This document shows, one piece after another, positions 1-15,100 of a stretch of DNA of 64,000 bases; position 1 is the first letter of the stretch; the number at the start of each line of letters is the position of its first letter. A program made the position numbers and the translations under genes. The notes below the pieces were generated by a model. That model was not told the DNA's origin. It searched no databases and saw nothing but the letters and a program-made list of their open reading frames with translations. This DNA is from Lepisosteus oculatus (taxonomy: Eukaryota; Chordata; Actinopteri; Semionotiformes; Lepisosteidae): the NCBI RefSeq assembly GCF_040954835.1, contig NC_090706.1, forward strand, positions 23,755,148-23,819,147, read 5' to 3'.

Positions 1-147
1 AAGAGGCAAAGAGGTCAACGACAGAACGGGGAGGAATAACACATGAAAACTGACAGCAGGTGTGTTGTGTACCAGGTGTTCACAGGTCAAAAGATCCAAC
101 CTCTAATTGTGTGAAATTTCCTTCACAAAATCCTTCTGAGCACACAC
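1..147 (-). other. SEC24A intron 15 (partial)
   Basis: Sequence downstream of the exon 15 donor at 147-146. The next SEC24 exon, which begins the segment after the RIRCTKG motif, is not found here, so it lies beyond the left edge. No other feature seen. Confidence 0.8.
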
Positions 148-3100
148 CTTTGGTACAGCGTATCCTCATGACTGCCTCAAAGCCAATCTTCCTTATGACA
201 TATCTTTTCAGGTCCTTCTGGAAGCGTTCCACCTGAGCAGGGTTGTGCTGGTGGTGGTACGAAGGGTAATAGTAGACACTGCCAGCAGAATACCTAGATA
301 TGCAAGCTAAGAGAGAAGCAAAAATGATACAGAACTGCTTTCACAATGTTAAGCTGATTTTCTGTTCTAAATTTTGCTTTGGGAAAACCTTCATGTTGAA
401 ATACAACAAAACAGAATGGTTCTTGCATTTCCTCCTGAACTGAAAAGAAAGAAGCTGGATGGGTTTTAGAAATTGCCAGCCAGAGGGAACAAGTACAAGG
501 ACAAGTTGACACAGCTTTGGGGAAAAGGCGGCGCAGTTTACAAATAAACCCTAAACCTAATAGTAACAACTATTCAAAACAGTTTAATTTGAAATACACG
601 TTTACACAAAATATAATGGTCAATATTCAACAAAACATTATACTGAAGGCACAAATGAAGGCTACAGAAGTGGATCAGCAAAAATGATACATGGCTTTTA
701 AACAATAGAGGAAAACTCACCTAAGGATGCTAAATCACAGTACTGTCCGCTCAGTAAGAAAAGATCAACAGCAATCTGCTGCCCTGAACAGTCGAGAGCC
801 AACTTTTTGTAGAAATCAGTTGCAGGGGAGAGGTGCTGAATATCCTGGAAACAACAAGAAGTACAATGGAGTTAACTATCCCGCTGCATACAATTTCAGG
901 AAGCAAAGCCTCACAGAAAAATCTTCAGAAAAAAACCTAAACAATTCTGATATTTGCCAAGATATATGATTACAAATATTAAAAAAACTCTACTAATTCC
1001 ACAGAGTACATAGAGAAGCTTATTATTACAACATCTAGAAGAATATACACTTGATTTCTCAGTGATACAGCATCATCTCTATAAATCCAGATTTTAAGGA
1101 AGATGAAGATATGTGGAGCTGCAGTATGCTGGTGGACAGCCCATCCGGAGGTTCGGTCTCACCTTTGCAGATGCCCGCTGATTAGGGTCTTCTCTGGACT
1201 TCAGTGCTCCCACCCCCAGAGAGGGCAGCTGAGTTTGGAAGACAGAGGCTCGACCCCCGGTGGGCGAGAGCAGTTTATAGGCTGCCTGCAGGGCTGGACC
1301 CAAGGCTGACTGAGTCTCCATGGTCTTGGTGAACATCTGAGGCAAAGCCTTCAGCAAATCGTGTACCAGCTATCCAGAAAACAGAGACCACATTTCAGTA
1401 AGCTCCCTGCACAGGGACCTGGTATGATCCAGGTTGGACTAGTAGGCACATAAATAAAAATGACACTGAAATACAGCTTACACACAGAACAAAAACCTCT
1501 TCCTTACACAGGGGGCACAATTCGTGTAGAGAACATGAACACAATGTAGATCAGTCATTCTTTTCGTATCTCCGACATTTACAAGCTATGATTTGAATGC
1601 ATATTCTCATTCTGAGAGTAGAGTTATACCAATAGGCAGCATAATAATACTCCAGGGCTTAACACTTGCTTTCACATACATAAAAAGACGTACAAATAGT
1701 TTCTTACCTCTTTGCATTCACTGAGATTTACTAAAAGACTGTCTGGAGTTGGTATAAAAATATCTGAAAGGGAAAAGAAAATAAGATAATGCTATAGACT
1801 GCTCCTGTTTTGTGGCAATAATATTTAAATTCTAAATATTTTTTCAAAGTCAAAATTTTTAAAAAACATAAAAATACTAAGACACCAGGGTCAATTAGAA
1901 ATTTAAATGTCGTTTTTTCCCCAGTCCTCTACATAATCGGTGGGCCTCTTCTGCTCACCTTCAATATCTGAGACAATCAGCATCTGAGGCTGAGACAGAC
2001 CCTCCTGGAGATTGTAGAAATGGATTGTGCTGTCAAATGTAATAAAGCCTATCTTTGTTCTGGTGTCCCCTGGAAGCCTGGAAAATAAGACATTGTCAAA
2101 AACATCAGAAACTATCTGGTATGTGATGCTTTCTAATATTTACAGGAGCATACGCAGGATATTAAAAGATAATAAAGATAATATACAGACTACTGTATAG
2201 TTATCTCATGATGCAGGTCCAGTCTCCAGCTATGTTCCCCTATTACTGGGACACAATACAACAACCTGTTTTGTGGTCAATTTGACCAAAATGTTTCTTA
2301 TATCCAGCTGACTGAAGTAGTGATCTGTCTGCACAAATTCTACCATTGGGCCAATCAAAACCAATTTCTCCTTTCATTATTTGCTTTGCCTGGTATGTTA
2401 TGCTTTCCCTTCAGGTTTTTCTTCCCGAAATTAAAATGGCACTCATGAAAAAGGCACAGGAGTTTACAAACTTACGTGCTGAGATTGTCTAAAAGTGACT
2501 GACAGACAACGTTTAAGTAGCCAGTCTCTATGGCATTGTGGGATACATCCAGCACAAAAAGGTACACAGCAGGCTGGGGAGGTCTCAGCTGCAACAACAA
2601 TGTTGTTAAGTTAACGGAAATTATAGCAATACTTGTCTGAAATAAGTGAAAAGATTTAACAGAAATAATCTAAAATCCATTTAGTTCCTTACTCTATAAA
2701 ATTATAATTAACATTAGCTTTTGGTTATACACATCAAATGTTCAAACATCCTCATTGCAAAATATATCATAATAGACCCAATCTGCCACAGCATGCATGT
2801 AGTGAAACTGCACAGAATATAACCCAGCTGGGCGCCAGACACCAGTTCTAGATTTATGGGGACCCCTCCAAAACATGTAAAGTATATTGAGAGTGTGGAT
2901 GGAAAGTATCATATGAATAATTATAATACTGAAGTGGCAAAGCCATAACATTATATCATATAAAGTCGTTCTAGTGCACGTGACGCTATTATGTCAAAAA
3001 GGCACTCAAGTTAAACACATCAACGCTTAAGCATCATGCTAAATAAACAGTATCACCACTCATCAATGGAAAAATAACTCAAATAGAGCTCACCATATAT

Positions 3101-6100
3101 TCTGAAGGAGCAATAAACTCAATTGTGGCATTCTGGACTTCGGGTCTTTTATGTGGTTCTCCATACGATCTGCTAACCGGGTTGTACATGAACTCTTCAG
3201 GAACTGCAGAAAAATACAAGCAGGACCATCATCACACAGAAATGCAATCAGGAAATCAGACTGTACCTGTGATTCCTGTGACCTGTCACGATGATCCCTA
3301 CAATATGTCACCAATTTTATATTGCTTCATGTGAAGCACAGAAACACCTTCATGTTTTTCCAGGAAATTCAAAAGTCATTGTCATAACTACTGTGTTCTA
3401 TTCACTTGATCATAATAACCTGTGTTACACATGCTTTGTTACATATTCTCTACCCTGTATTGCAAACCAGTTCTTTTTTCAACATATAGTTAAAAACTCA
3501 ACCATGTATTTATTACTTATGGCGGATATGGATTCATACTGCAGAGAAATAGGAACACAAATTGTAACAGAAACACTATAAGCACTGGATAAGGTCCTGA
3601 TGAAAAAATATATTGTACAGTAATCTTCATAGGATGGCACAGAGCAACGGATAACAAAAACACATTTTCCAACAACTCTTCTGACAAAGCAGGTATCTAA
3701 AATATTTGGCAGTGACCTGTAGATGGAAAGTGCTGTATGAATGTATATAGTAAGTAAATGCCAAAAGCCAGAACAATATAATCCAAACTCAATCTGAACT
3801 GTTTATTGACAGGGAAAAAAACACAACATATCAAAACACATCTTGGTTCACTATCACTACATGCAGCTTTGCAGTTTTCTATATCACAACAGTGCAACTT
3901 ATTACCATCGTTGACTCTGTAGCAGAGGTTACACTTCCATCTCCTCTGGTCCAGGAAAGACACGAAGGGGTTAATATAGGTCCTGCAGGAGCGACACCTC
4001 ACGATGGTACTAGAGGTGACCACTGGCAGTTGCTGCAATGAGAAACTGTTCCGTTAAAATCAGGCAGAGCACAAAAGCGGGGAACTAGCAAGCATCACAC
4101 ACTTAATCACCTGGACCAAGTGCATGAATCTTTTTAACACTAAAACTAGATTTAATCTTTTCATTTTCTAAAGTGGTAATAATTTTTGTAGGCAGTATAA
4201 TAACCTGGCAATCAGTGCTGCCAGCTTGCAGCTCTTTGGCATCGGACTCTACTCCAGTTTGCAGATCCTTGTGTGTGGAGTTTGCATGGTCATTCCGTGT
4301 GTACTGAAATGGTGCCCCAAGAGGACAAGTCAGCCATGTCAACAGGCTGGCCTAAACTGTCCTTGAGTGTATCCTGCGGTGGACTAGCATCTTGTTTTTC
4401 AGACTATACTTCCAGGATACACTCCAGGTATGCTGTAACCCTTGCCAGGAACAAGTGCCTTTCAGATCATTTATAAATCAATGGCAAAATGTTTCCTGAT
4501 TATTTTCCAAAATAAACATTTGACATGTAATTTGCAATTGCACACAAATAATAAAATGTTCTGTACACTGCCTGTAACATTTGCATTGCCTTTAAAACCT
4601 TTACATTGTCATGAGCCTGATTTAAGACATTTTTTTTAAAAACATTAGATTTTAAAGATCAACATCCAGTTTGTCTGATGTTGCCCTTCTTTGCTTTGTG
4701 AAAGTTTAAGACTCGATTACATGGATACAATCCAAATAATTACTAGGCCAGTCAGCCGGTTGTTGTAAATTCAGTTGACACATTCACAGAGGCCTGCTTC
4801 ACACTGTAGACACCTGAGATCATTCCAATATGCATCTCAACAGAGAGGTTACATTAAACCACATGTTGATAAATAAATAAAGCAGTAATGACAAGAGGTT
4901 TCCTGGAGGTCAAAAACATTCACTCGTGGTTCTTCTTAGCTTAAAAAAAACATTGGACAAGAGAAGAAAAGGCCTTACCGAGAGGTCTTTGAAAGGATGC
5001 AGAAGTAATCCCAGTGGAAGTTTAGCTTTGTTCAGCAAAGACTGCGTCTGAGGAATATTGGTCAGTGTGCTACGAAAAACCCTGTTCACAAAGGAGGAGG
5101 AACAGTTATTCATTTGAATGATTGGTCTTCTGTAACACTTCTACAATATCTATACACATTTTCCTGAAATGCTGTCATTCTTATTGCAAATATGTGAACA
5201 GCGTAATAAGCAACAAAAAGTGTAGATGTGATAATAGTGCCACAGTTACTTTTGAAAGAAGCAATCTAACAGCATTTTAAAATATTTCTTAAAAGGAAAA
5301 AAAATAAATGTGTTGATGCTTTGGTACATGATCTTTTGAGTTTCCTTAAACTCTACCTTTTAAATTAATTTGCAGTATTTTCTTGTAAAGGAAGAAAGCA
5401 GCGGCAGGGGAAAAAAAACTGACTTGCAACAGATTCCAAAGGCTGAGAAGCTACAAGTCTCTGATGCTTTATTTTTATTCCGCAAAACAGAGGTTGAAAT
5501 TGCACATTTTACTCGGGGGCACAATCCGTGAAACTCCTTTGACTTTTGCATGCCATGTGTTGCTATGGAATAGTCAAAACACATCTCTCAGCTGAGCAGC
5601 GCGGGCACTCACTCCGGGTGGCAGTTGAGTTTCTGCAGGTCCTGGGGCAGGCAGGGCACTGGTGCACTGACGGGGCGTGGGGGGAGAAGGTTCCGTTCCT
5701 GCAGCAGGTTGATGGCTCTCAGGGCTTCAGGAGGCTGGGCCTGTTGCAAACTCATCCCCCCCATCGCAGACGTCAGCTGGGCAGGGCTGACAGGGGGCTG
5801 AACAGAAAAAAAAATGTCCATCCATCAGAAGAACTTCTTTCTTGCTCTGCTTACTCCGATGTACGTTTCACGCAATCTTTAAGCTTATTTGAGGCTATTA
5901 ACCTGCTAGTTTAAAGGGGAACATTAGTGCCAATTTCTCAGACTGGTTATTACATTAAGATAAAATAAATTCATTGACATTATAGAAAAAAAATGTACAA
6001 ATGTGATTTTAAGCAAAAAATAATGAATTTTGTACTGTAAGTCTCCCTGACATCATAAATTTGAATTCATTCCCACAAATTGCGACATGATTCAGCCCTT

Positions 6101-9100
6101 CCTCCTCACTAGTCTCTGTAATGACTAACATGTACGAGCGTCTAAAAACAAGTTGTGCAGCAGACATTTTTCCGCAGTTATCTGTATACAGAGTTAATAA
6201 GTAATTAGTATTTGTTGGCAAAACCATCTTGAGGTTGTGAGCAGTATTTGTATTGGATTAAAAGAGACGTATTCATAAGCCTGCTTGTTTACAATGTCAT
6301 GGGGCCATTTTCTTCACCGGATCATTCATTGCCTCATTCTGAACTGCAGAACACAGCACTGCACATTGTCAAATTTTGTCAAACTTGTGATGTAAATTGG
6401 TTTTACAAGTTACTGTGTTACTTTTACTGCAGTTTGAAATGTGCTCATCAATGCTGTTTCTTTTTAACCCCAAAATAGGAAAACAGCACTGCAGTTCCCC
6501 TTTAATGAAAACTTTCTACTATCGAAAGACCAATTTGCTTTAAAAAGTCTGAAAACATTGCAAAAACCAACACTGTTGTTTCCATTAACCTGCATTCTGA
6601 AGGAACATTCTGATACAGCTCTGGCTTATTTGACAAAGTGAAACTATTTTGCCACTGAGTCACATACTGTACCTGCTGAAACTGCTGGGGCCCTGATGGA
6701 TAAGGCTGTTGTTTTGGAGGTTGCATTCCTGAAGTGTTAGCGGGGCCCCCCATATTTTGGTAGCCAGGAGGTAATGAGGGATACGAGTGGCCCATGGCCC
6801 TGCCCATTGCCGCAGGCTGGGGTGGGTGTGGTGCTCCTGGAATCAAAGACAAGTGTTTAAATTAGCTTGCTGCTCCCAAAAACAAATGATTCATTCTAAT
6901 TATGTTAGAGATTTAAGCCCCAAATCGGTCAATCACATATAGAATGTTGCGGCACAAAGTCTTACCCATGTTCCTGCCCCCACACTCCAGAGTATCAAAA
7001 CTGTTGGGGACCTGCAAACCATCACCAGGGGTGGGTGGATGTGCGGCTCCTGGTAGAGGGGACACATTGAAGGTGTGATCAGAATTTACCACAGCAGCAT
7101 GACAAAAATGTGGAACATTCAGACGTCTTAGTACATTTCAACTTTTACTTTGTCATACTGGGGAAGGAAAAACAATCTGAGGACAAGAGTGACGTAAAAA
7201 GAAATTTGCTTTAATAAATGCAATCCATAAAAAAAGATCCCAGGTGGAAGATGGATTTATGGAATCGATGGGCCCACAGGTATGAGTAGTTGTGTATGGC
7301 CTCATTTGCCATTTCATGTGACAGAAATCCTAGTTATTAGGCAAGCCCAGGGGTACTTTTTCCTGGCACCAGTGAGCCACTGTACTGCTTGCTTTAAAGA
7401 TATTTTTGTAGACCATTTAAATCAATTAACTGAATGAAGGTGGTGTCCTGTGGTGACATGACAACCAGCAGAACCTGTGGCTCTCCAGGAACAGGAAGGG
7501 TAACCCCACAATCGGTGATCACAAACTGCAGGGCAGTTCTGAAATGAGATCGCTGTCATGACGTGGAGCACAGACACAAGCATGACACTGGACAGCAATC
7601 ACGACATTCAGGGATGACCGTCACACCTGGGCACTCAATATCACACTCTTCATCATCGTCCTCTGAAGGGGATGACGCCAAAGATGAAGGAGCCAAGCTA
7701 TTACCAATATTCCCACAATGAATGTCTGGCATGAAGAAAAAGCAGAAAAATCCAAGGGAAACCAAGGGAAAGAGAGAAAAGCAATCTCGATTTAATGAAG
7801 ATGACTCTTCAGAAAATAAATTGTGCACTGTATATTACTGACTCCTAATACACAATTATAAGAAACAAAACAGTTGATCAGGCAAATTAAAAATATAAAT
7901 ATTTTTCAAATCAAGTATTGTGTCATTTGTTTAGCTTTTGCACTGTACATTTTTCTGCCAGACCAATAAAAAATCTTCAAGAAAAAAAGTATTTTGTAGA
8001 CTGCAGAAGCCATTGTCATTAGTTTTGATTTTGACAGAAATCCACTGCTGGCAGAAGACAAGAATTGTAATCAACCAGCTTAGACAGAAAACTAATTTAT
8101 TTGGTTCACTGCTCAAAGAGGTCTGTTTTCTGCAATGCTGTACAGTATACCCACCACTTAAAACCTCAGTGTTTGTTCAGTGTTTGCAATGTCCAAAATT
8201 TAGCAACCAGGATCCTGACCAGGTCTATTACAAGTGATCACATTACTCCTATCCTGGAGTCCTTCAACTGGCTTCCTGTCAAATTTCATGTGGACTTTAA
8301 AATCCTCATCCCCACCTATAAGGCTCTGCATGGCTTGGCACCTCAGTACCTGTCTGAACTAGTATCGCCCTACTCCCCACCTCGCAACCTTCGCTCTTCT
8401 AATTCTGGTTTCCTAACTGTCCCTCAAGCCTGTCTATATTGTATGGGTGACAGGGCCTTATCCTGTTATGCCCCCATGCTCTGGAACTCTCTGCCCAAGG
8501 ATATCGAAAGTCACTTTCTCTAAACTCCTTCAAATCCAGACTCAAAACCTTGTTTAGAAGAGTCTTTATTTAACTGGTTCCATTCTTCACCCCTCTGCTT
8601 CTACTTAGTACCACCATCCATAGTCTCCTCTGTATATTGTAATTGTGTTCTATCTTGTGTATTCTTTTTATTTATTGTTGCTGTCATTCTGTAAAGTTCT
8701 TTGAGAAGCCACCTTTAAAGGCGCTATATAAAATAAAGTTTATTATTATTATTATTAAAGAAAACAGAAATAAACTTATCTTTTCCCTTAATGCACATGC
8801 TTGTCAGCAAGCACTGCAGAAACAAATTCAAATTTGCTAATTCAAAATCTGAACAAAAGTTATACCTTCATGCTGTGGGGTGGGAGGCAGAGGTGGGGTT
8901 GCACTGCCCAGTGGGCCAGCAGGGGGCGGCGGTGGTGTGGGTCTCATTGCTGGGGGGGGTCCTGCAGCTGGTGGAGGCCCATAAGCTGTTCTACCAAGCT
9001 GGTACGTCTGAGATGAAGGGGGGCTCATGAGCGGAGAGACAGCACCTAACAGGTCACATTTCAAGCAATTAATCTTTTCTTTCCATTACAACACACTTGA

Positions 9101-12100
9101 TTCTCTGAATACTGTAAAACACATATGCAAGTCAAAAAGAGTCCTACAGGAGTTCTTCAGGAACTTTTGGTCCTAAAAGCCTGCATTTAGACTCTGAATG
9201 GTCAAAAAAAAAGCAACAACATCCCATGTGCATGTCTGTGATCCCCATCACTGAGCCGTCACTTACTGAATGAGTCAGACATATCAGCATTCTGGACTAC
9301 AGCAGGGACAGCTTGCTGAGAGCAGCGTGATGTGAAAGTATCATTGTGATTATTTTCAACTGTGCATGCAATGGTTGCATACAGAGCAGAACTTTAATTT
9401 GAGCAAAACAGCATATTAGATGTGTATACTGCCTTAAAGGTATAAGGACTGAGCCTAGGCTTCTGTGCTAAAAAGCACAGAGAATGATACCTGAAAAAGA
9501 CCATCAAGTAGATTAGTATAGTAGGAGGTTTTATACTTTATCTACCAGAGAAACTGTAATGATGAATGTGATATTATAGTCTAAGTATTAGAAAAGCAAA
9601 ACCCTGTGCAGCCTACCACATTAAATCTGATGACCCACTTCGATTACTGAAAATACACTCTGTCCACAAAACAGGCTCACAATATGATGACACAATACAA
9701 TGTTAAACATCCTTCCCCTTTTAAATAACAAAGATCTCATTCCAGTTGTAGTGTAGCTCTGCGATGGCTAAAATTCAGAAGTGGCAAGATTAACCAAAAA
9801 GTAGATTTGCAACTTTTTATTGCATTCTAACCTGGCCCTTGACTTCATTCTCCAGTAAGCTTGTTACCTCATCTGAAAGCCTGCCAGAGAAGGAGACATT
9901 CTGCCAAGCTGGTCTCTTTAGTATGAACACAGGGCAAAGTGCACTTCCAGCATCAGCCAGCTTAATCACACTGTAGATGTGGACTTAAAGGGCAATTTAA
10001 CAAGTTCCTTTTTAGTAGAATATTGGCGTTACTGCAATGTCCACAAGGGAAGGAAAACAGATTACTAAAACCTTGTACATGCTTCATTTCTTCTGCTCTT
10101 TAAATGTACAAGTGGCTTCCACACAGGAGTGGCCTCTAAAATTAATTAGGCAAATGACATGCCAGATGCTTAAGTTTATACATGAAAATGCGGGAAAGGT
10201 GTAGTATCATATAATTTGGGTAGACATGGCTGCAAGATGAGTGTTTGGCAGATCTTCAACGGCCATAAGAGCTCAACTTGCTGAGGACACCCCAGAAGTG
10301 ATGGGGTCTAAGGCGACATTAGCACCAAACTCTAAGTGAAAGACATGAGCAGCAAAGGTCAAATAGTGGGTGGAAGCTCAAACACATATCACTTGACCGC
10401 AAATTTCAAACTATGGCACGAGCAGCCAGGAATTCCATAGAGCATTGCTCATCACACGTGCAGGATGTCCAGTAGTTGTATACAGGCCAGCCAGGCTGCA
10501 TGGCCAAAAAAAAGGCGTGAGCACTGACAAAATGTACACAAGAATCCATATTGAAATACTGTTTCGTAATAAAATACAGCAAGATTATTGGCCAGCCAGC
10601 ATCCGTGATGGTATGTAATCGTATAGCTCTCATGGTCTCATGGCTTGGTCTGAATATCTCACAGACTTGCATTAAGTCTAGGTTGATTAAGAAAATTAAG
10701 CAATGAATGTAAAATTTGGACATTGTTGTAGAGACTTGTGATTCTGTTAATTAACCAAGCTGTTACCACCCAGCAATGTGCTTTTGTACGCCCAGGGTGC
10801 AAGGAGCACAGGCAACAGAGAAGTGCAGAAATGTGATATGATCAGATGAATCATCCTTCACTATGAACTCGACACACGGATGAGTTCTTGTCTGGTGCTA
10901 CCTAAAGACCTCTACATGGATCCAGCAGTGAAAGATTCTGGTACTTTCACAACAGTGTGGGACTGGTGTGGTCTTGGAGAACCCAATGTCTTGGAAAGCA
11001 AGGTAAACACTAATTGCTACTTAATGGTTAAATGGACCATTTATGGGATGTTGTAGAATGATGCCCAAGACAGTGTTTTCCACCTCTATCAATCAGACGT
11101 GAGCTGACTGACATTCTTAGTGGAAGAACAGTCCTGCATTCCTCCAACAGAACCCAAGAGGCTGGGAGACTCTATGCTATGATGCAAAAGGCTGCACTGG
11201 CCAGATGTGGTGGCCCAGCACCCTATTAACCAACTTATTTTATTTTTTATATATTTTATTAATAAATGTCTTGGAATTTTGTGGTTTTAGGCAGACTCGG
11301 TAAATGGTCAATTCAAACTAAATAACTCATGGATGTACATAAATGCTTTCAAAAGTGATATTTGGTTCACAATGGTTATGTGATAAAATATGATAAAATA
11401 TCTTTAAATAATTAAGACCAAATACTGGAACTGAGTATTTAAGAGGTCATACTTAGAAAATGTAAGGGCTCTTCATCATCAATTTAAAAATTATAACTAT
11501 TAATGCAAACAATTCCCATGATATTAGAAAAATTACACTTCAGTTCTTAAAAATAAATCCTACCATGGCTCTCTGTATAAAGGTGTTTGTTTCAGTGCCT
11601 GAAGATTGCTTTGAAATTCTCCTACTACTCAGAATTACTAAGACGTTCACGTTTTTTTCATGCAGGGTCAGATGTGACAAATGACAAATGAGGAAAACAT
11701 CTATTTTTATCTGGAGCAATCCTGGATCCAGGTGATTGCTTTTTTTTTAATTACTACTCTAATTTCCCATCGATTTGAAAAACAGATTTGTCATGTTGCA
11801 GAACAAAAGACAGGTCGTGGGAACAGGTCATGTACCTAGATGGACGAAGTTGTTGTGCGGGACGTCGGGCCCAGAGGGTGCAGCTTTCTGAAAGATGGGA
11901 GGGCTGGCCATGGTATATCCTGATGATGAAGGCTGGTTTGGTACTGAGCTGGTTACTGAGGTCACATGGTTGGTAACGGGGCCTGCTGCAGGCTGGCTCA
12001 TGGGAGGAGGCATGCTATACTGCCAGGCTGGCTGAGGGGGCTGCTGGGTGTCAGCATAAAAACTGTTAGCAGGTACAGTGCCAGGGGTAGAATTCTGGGA

Positions 12101-15100
12101 AAGATGAGGTGGAGGCATTCTGGAACCTGAAGTTTGAGGGGTGTGTACCAGTGGCTGAGCTGGCCCCATAGGAGGCCTGCTGACCGCCACCTGACCAGGC
12201 GCCTGATACAAGCTCACTGGAGGTGGATTCTGGTAGGGGCTACAGTTATACTGTCCAGGAAGAGGAGCATGAGGAGCCTTCCCTGGCATCTGGCTTGGGT
12301 ATGGAGGCTGAGCTCCCATGTTATATCCTGGCCTGGGAGGCTGCATCACCACTGGGTTCTGTAAAGGACCTGTGAACAAGAATAGAACAAGGAATACATT
12401 AAAATCCATCTCACATGTGCATTTAAAGTCAACAATGTGTTAAAAACAAAAGATAAATACGCAGGCCTTTGCGTGGAACAACAAACCCATTTTTGAAAAG
12501 ATAGATTATAAAGCAGGAAAAATAAGATTAAGGACTATGTGGGTTGAATTTAAATTAAAATTGACTTAATTGACTACTTTACTGTTGAATCAAGCTTCCC
12601 ACCAGGATTCAAATTGGCAGAGCTGTAGTGTGAGGAACAACATAGAGGGAATAGAGATCTAATTACTTTAGCATAGCTAGAGTGAACAATTCAAATTCAC
12701 AACAAGGTGACAGAGCAGTCAGACTAGGCTGCGGAATGAAACCCCATCACCTGGATTAATAATACAGACCACCAGTCTCTCTGTGATGAAGCAACAAAAC
12801 CTACACTCTTACTGAACAACCAAAGTGCAGTTAAAAAGCACTGAAAAAAAATTCTCAGAGAACAAGTGAAATTCTGCTTTATTTAAATCTACAAAAATAA
12901 CTATTATAAAAGCCATTTTTGCTCTTTTAATTGGAATATCGAATCACAATGGTCAAAGCTACAACTATTGAAAATCGTCTTTTTGAATGAGATCTTTGAA
13001 TAGTCAAAGCCATGAATATCTGATATGTTTAAAACACATCTGCTGTTTAAACATCCAAATGTGGCAAAAGCAAAACAAATACTATAACATGCTGGTAGTG
13101 CAGTAAAATTGCAATGGATTTGAGGATTTGAGGAAACTCTTGAGGATTTGCCGTCCTTGAGAAGAGAGGCAGATCGTTTAAACTGATTAGGCAGGTTTAT
13201 CCAGTAAGAGGTGCATGTTTAAGCAGAGAACTAAGATGAGAAGACAACCTCTTTCAGAGCTAAAGATAAAATGTAATCCCTCTGCCTCTTGAAAAGAAGG
13301 AAAACCTTATGAATGAGGCTGCAAACTCACACACTGCAGCGATCAATGAGTCAGGCACCACCCTAACAAAACTCCTCTCAGGACAAGTTCCCCATGCTCA
13401 GCTGTTTCTGTGATATGTCCGATTCAGCAATAACATGGAACAAACAATTTATAACTGTATTGAGCTGTGTTTAGAACTTAATTATAATTAAACATTGTTA
13501 AAATACTGAAGGTATTAAAAGAGAACAGTCTGTTAATGGAAATTTCACTCTCTTATGAATTATTTTGAAGGTAGCATAAAACATATTTAGAACCAGGGTC
13601 TAAAACTCAGTTCCTAGAGGGCCTAAATTATGCTTTTATTCCTCCAGAGAACTCAATTACAGTTGCTCTAATTACTAAATTAGCTGCATAATTATATCTC
13701 TGATCAGACTCTGAGGTTTAATAGGCAGCTGTACCTTTAATGTAGTGAAACTGTCCTTAAGAAACATCCTATATATGTCTGAGATGGTGATGTTTGAGAC
13801 ACTGGTTTAGGAAACCAAGTAAAATTGAAAACTAAAAAAAAAACACTGTTCCAAAGGTTCAACAAATCAATTAGGAAAAATGTAAGGGAAGATAGAGCAC
13901 TTCATGAAACAATTAAAAAACAAAAGCATTTAAAACACATGAACAGAAGTCATGTCTCTACCCAAAGGGCTGTGGGAGTGTGGAACAACCTACCCAGCCA
14001 TGCTGTTGAAGCCGATACCCCGGCTTCTTTAATGACATGGCTGAATGAGATCCTTGGCTTAATTAATTAGCTATTAAATGCCAAATGAGCCAGATGCCCT
14101 TAAAGGCCTCCTTTGTACCTCTGTAAAGGTTTTTATGGTCAAGGATACTTTACATCCCTTCATCATGAGACCTGTGTTACTACACTGACTTTGTATCCCA
14201 GGACTCTCGGTAAGGAAGAGGTGTAGCTTTATAAAAGCATGAAAACACGAGTGTGTGCAGAGAAATTCTGTAAGGCTTGACTGAACAGTCCTGTGTGAGT
14301 TTTTTTAGTGCTTTCAACTTCTACTGAAACATAATTTGCAATCAGAATGTTTTATACCCTCCCAATGTGGAATTAGAAGGTGCTAATCTGCTGTGCTTTC
14401 CTCTACAACACTTGTTTCATCACTGGGGGAGGGGTGAAAGGTGAAGACAAGATGTTATTTTTCCCAAAACACACACTTATTTTTTGTTTCTTGCCAGCAG
14501 CAAAGTTGTTTATGACAGAAACAGCGATGGAGCTCTCACCAAAGGCACTGCAGGTTCACAAGTGCATAACAAATCGAGGAGACCCTGGCGAGGCTCAGCC
14601 CCACTGGGAGTGTTCCCCTCACTACTTATTCCCTGACCTTAACAAGGTCCTGAGCCTGAGCCAGAACCATAAACCTGAGCCATAAACAGGCACTGTGACC
14701 ACTCAGCCTACCAGTTTCAAAATTCCAATTTAACCATAACAATTGATTGAACTCAAAACAGTCCCTGCCACAACTGGGTTTCACTGATGTTGATAAATCA
14801 GAGAGAGGACAGGCACCGTTCAGAGTTCATACACTGTGCAGGGTCCAGAGGTTTTACAACTATTCAATAGTCAAAGATAAGGAAAGAAACAAGACACTTT
14901 ATCCAGCTGACAGGATTGAAGAAAATTAGAAGGCCTGACTAGATACAGCTTAGGTTCACTTAGGCTACAGCACAGATTTTTCACATTGTGGAGAGTATTG
15001 ATTGATACTGTGTTGATCTGTATGAAAACATTGTGGTTTCGGATGGTATCTGTTCAGCTTGGTATAGGATCCTCTTTCAGATATGTTTATCTCAAAGATA

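Noticed and set aside
293..306. Alternative acceptor 13 bases inside SEC24A exon 15
   Set aside because: Using the second AG would break the reading frame; the first acceptor gives the family-typical CISRYSAGS join.
5546..5914. 122-residue plus-strand frame
   Set aside because: Shadow of SEC24A exon 6 (5797-5613) on the other strand.
8791..9030. Gly/Trp-rich plus-strand frames
   Set aside because: Antisense of the proline-rich SEC24A exon 3.
12134..12364. Plus-strand frame opposite SEC24A exon 2
   Set aside because: Low-complexity shadow of the proline-rich exon; the exon has correct splice sites and phase on the minus strand.
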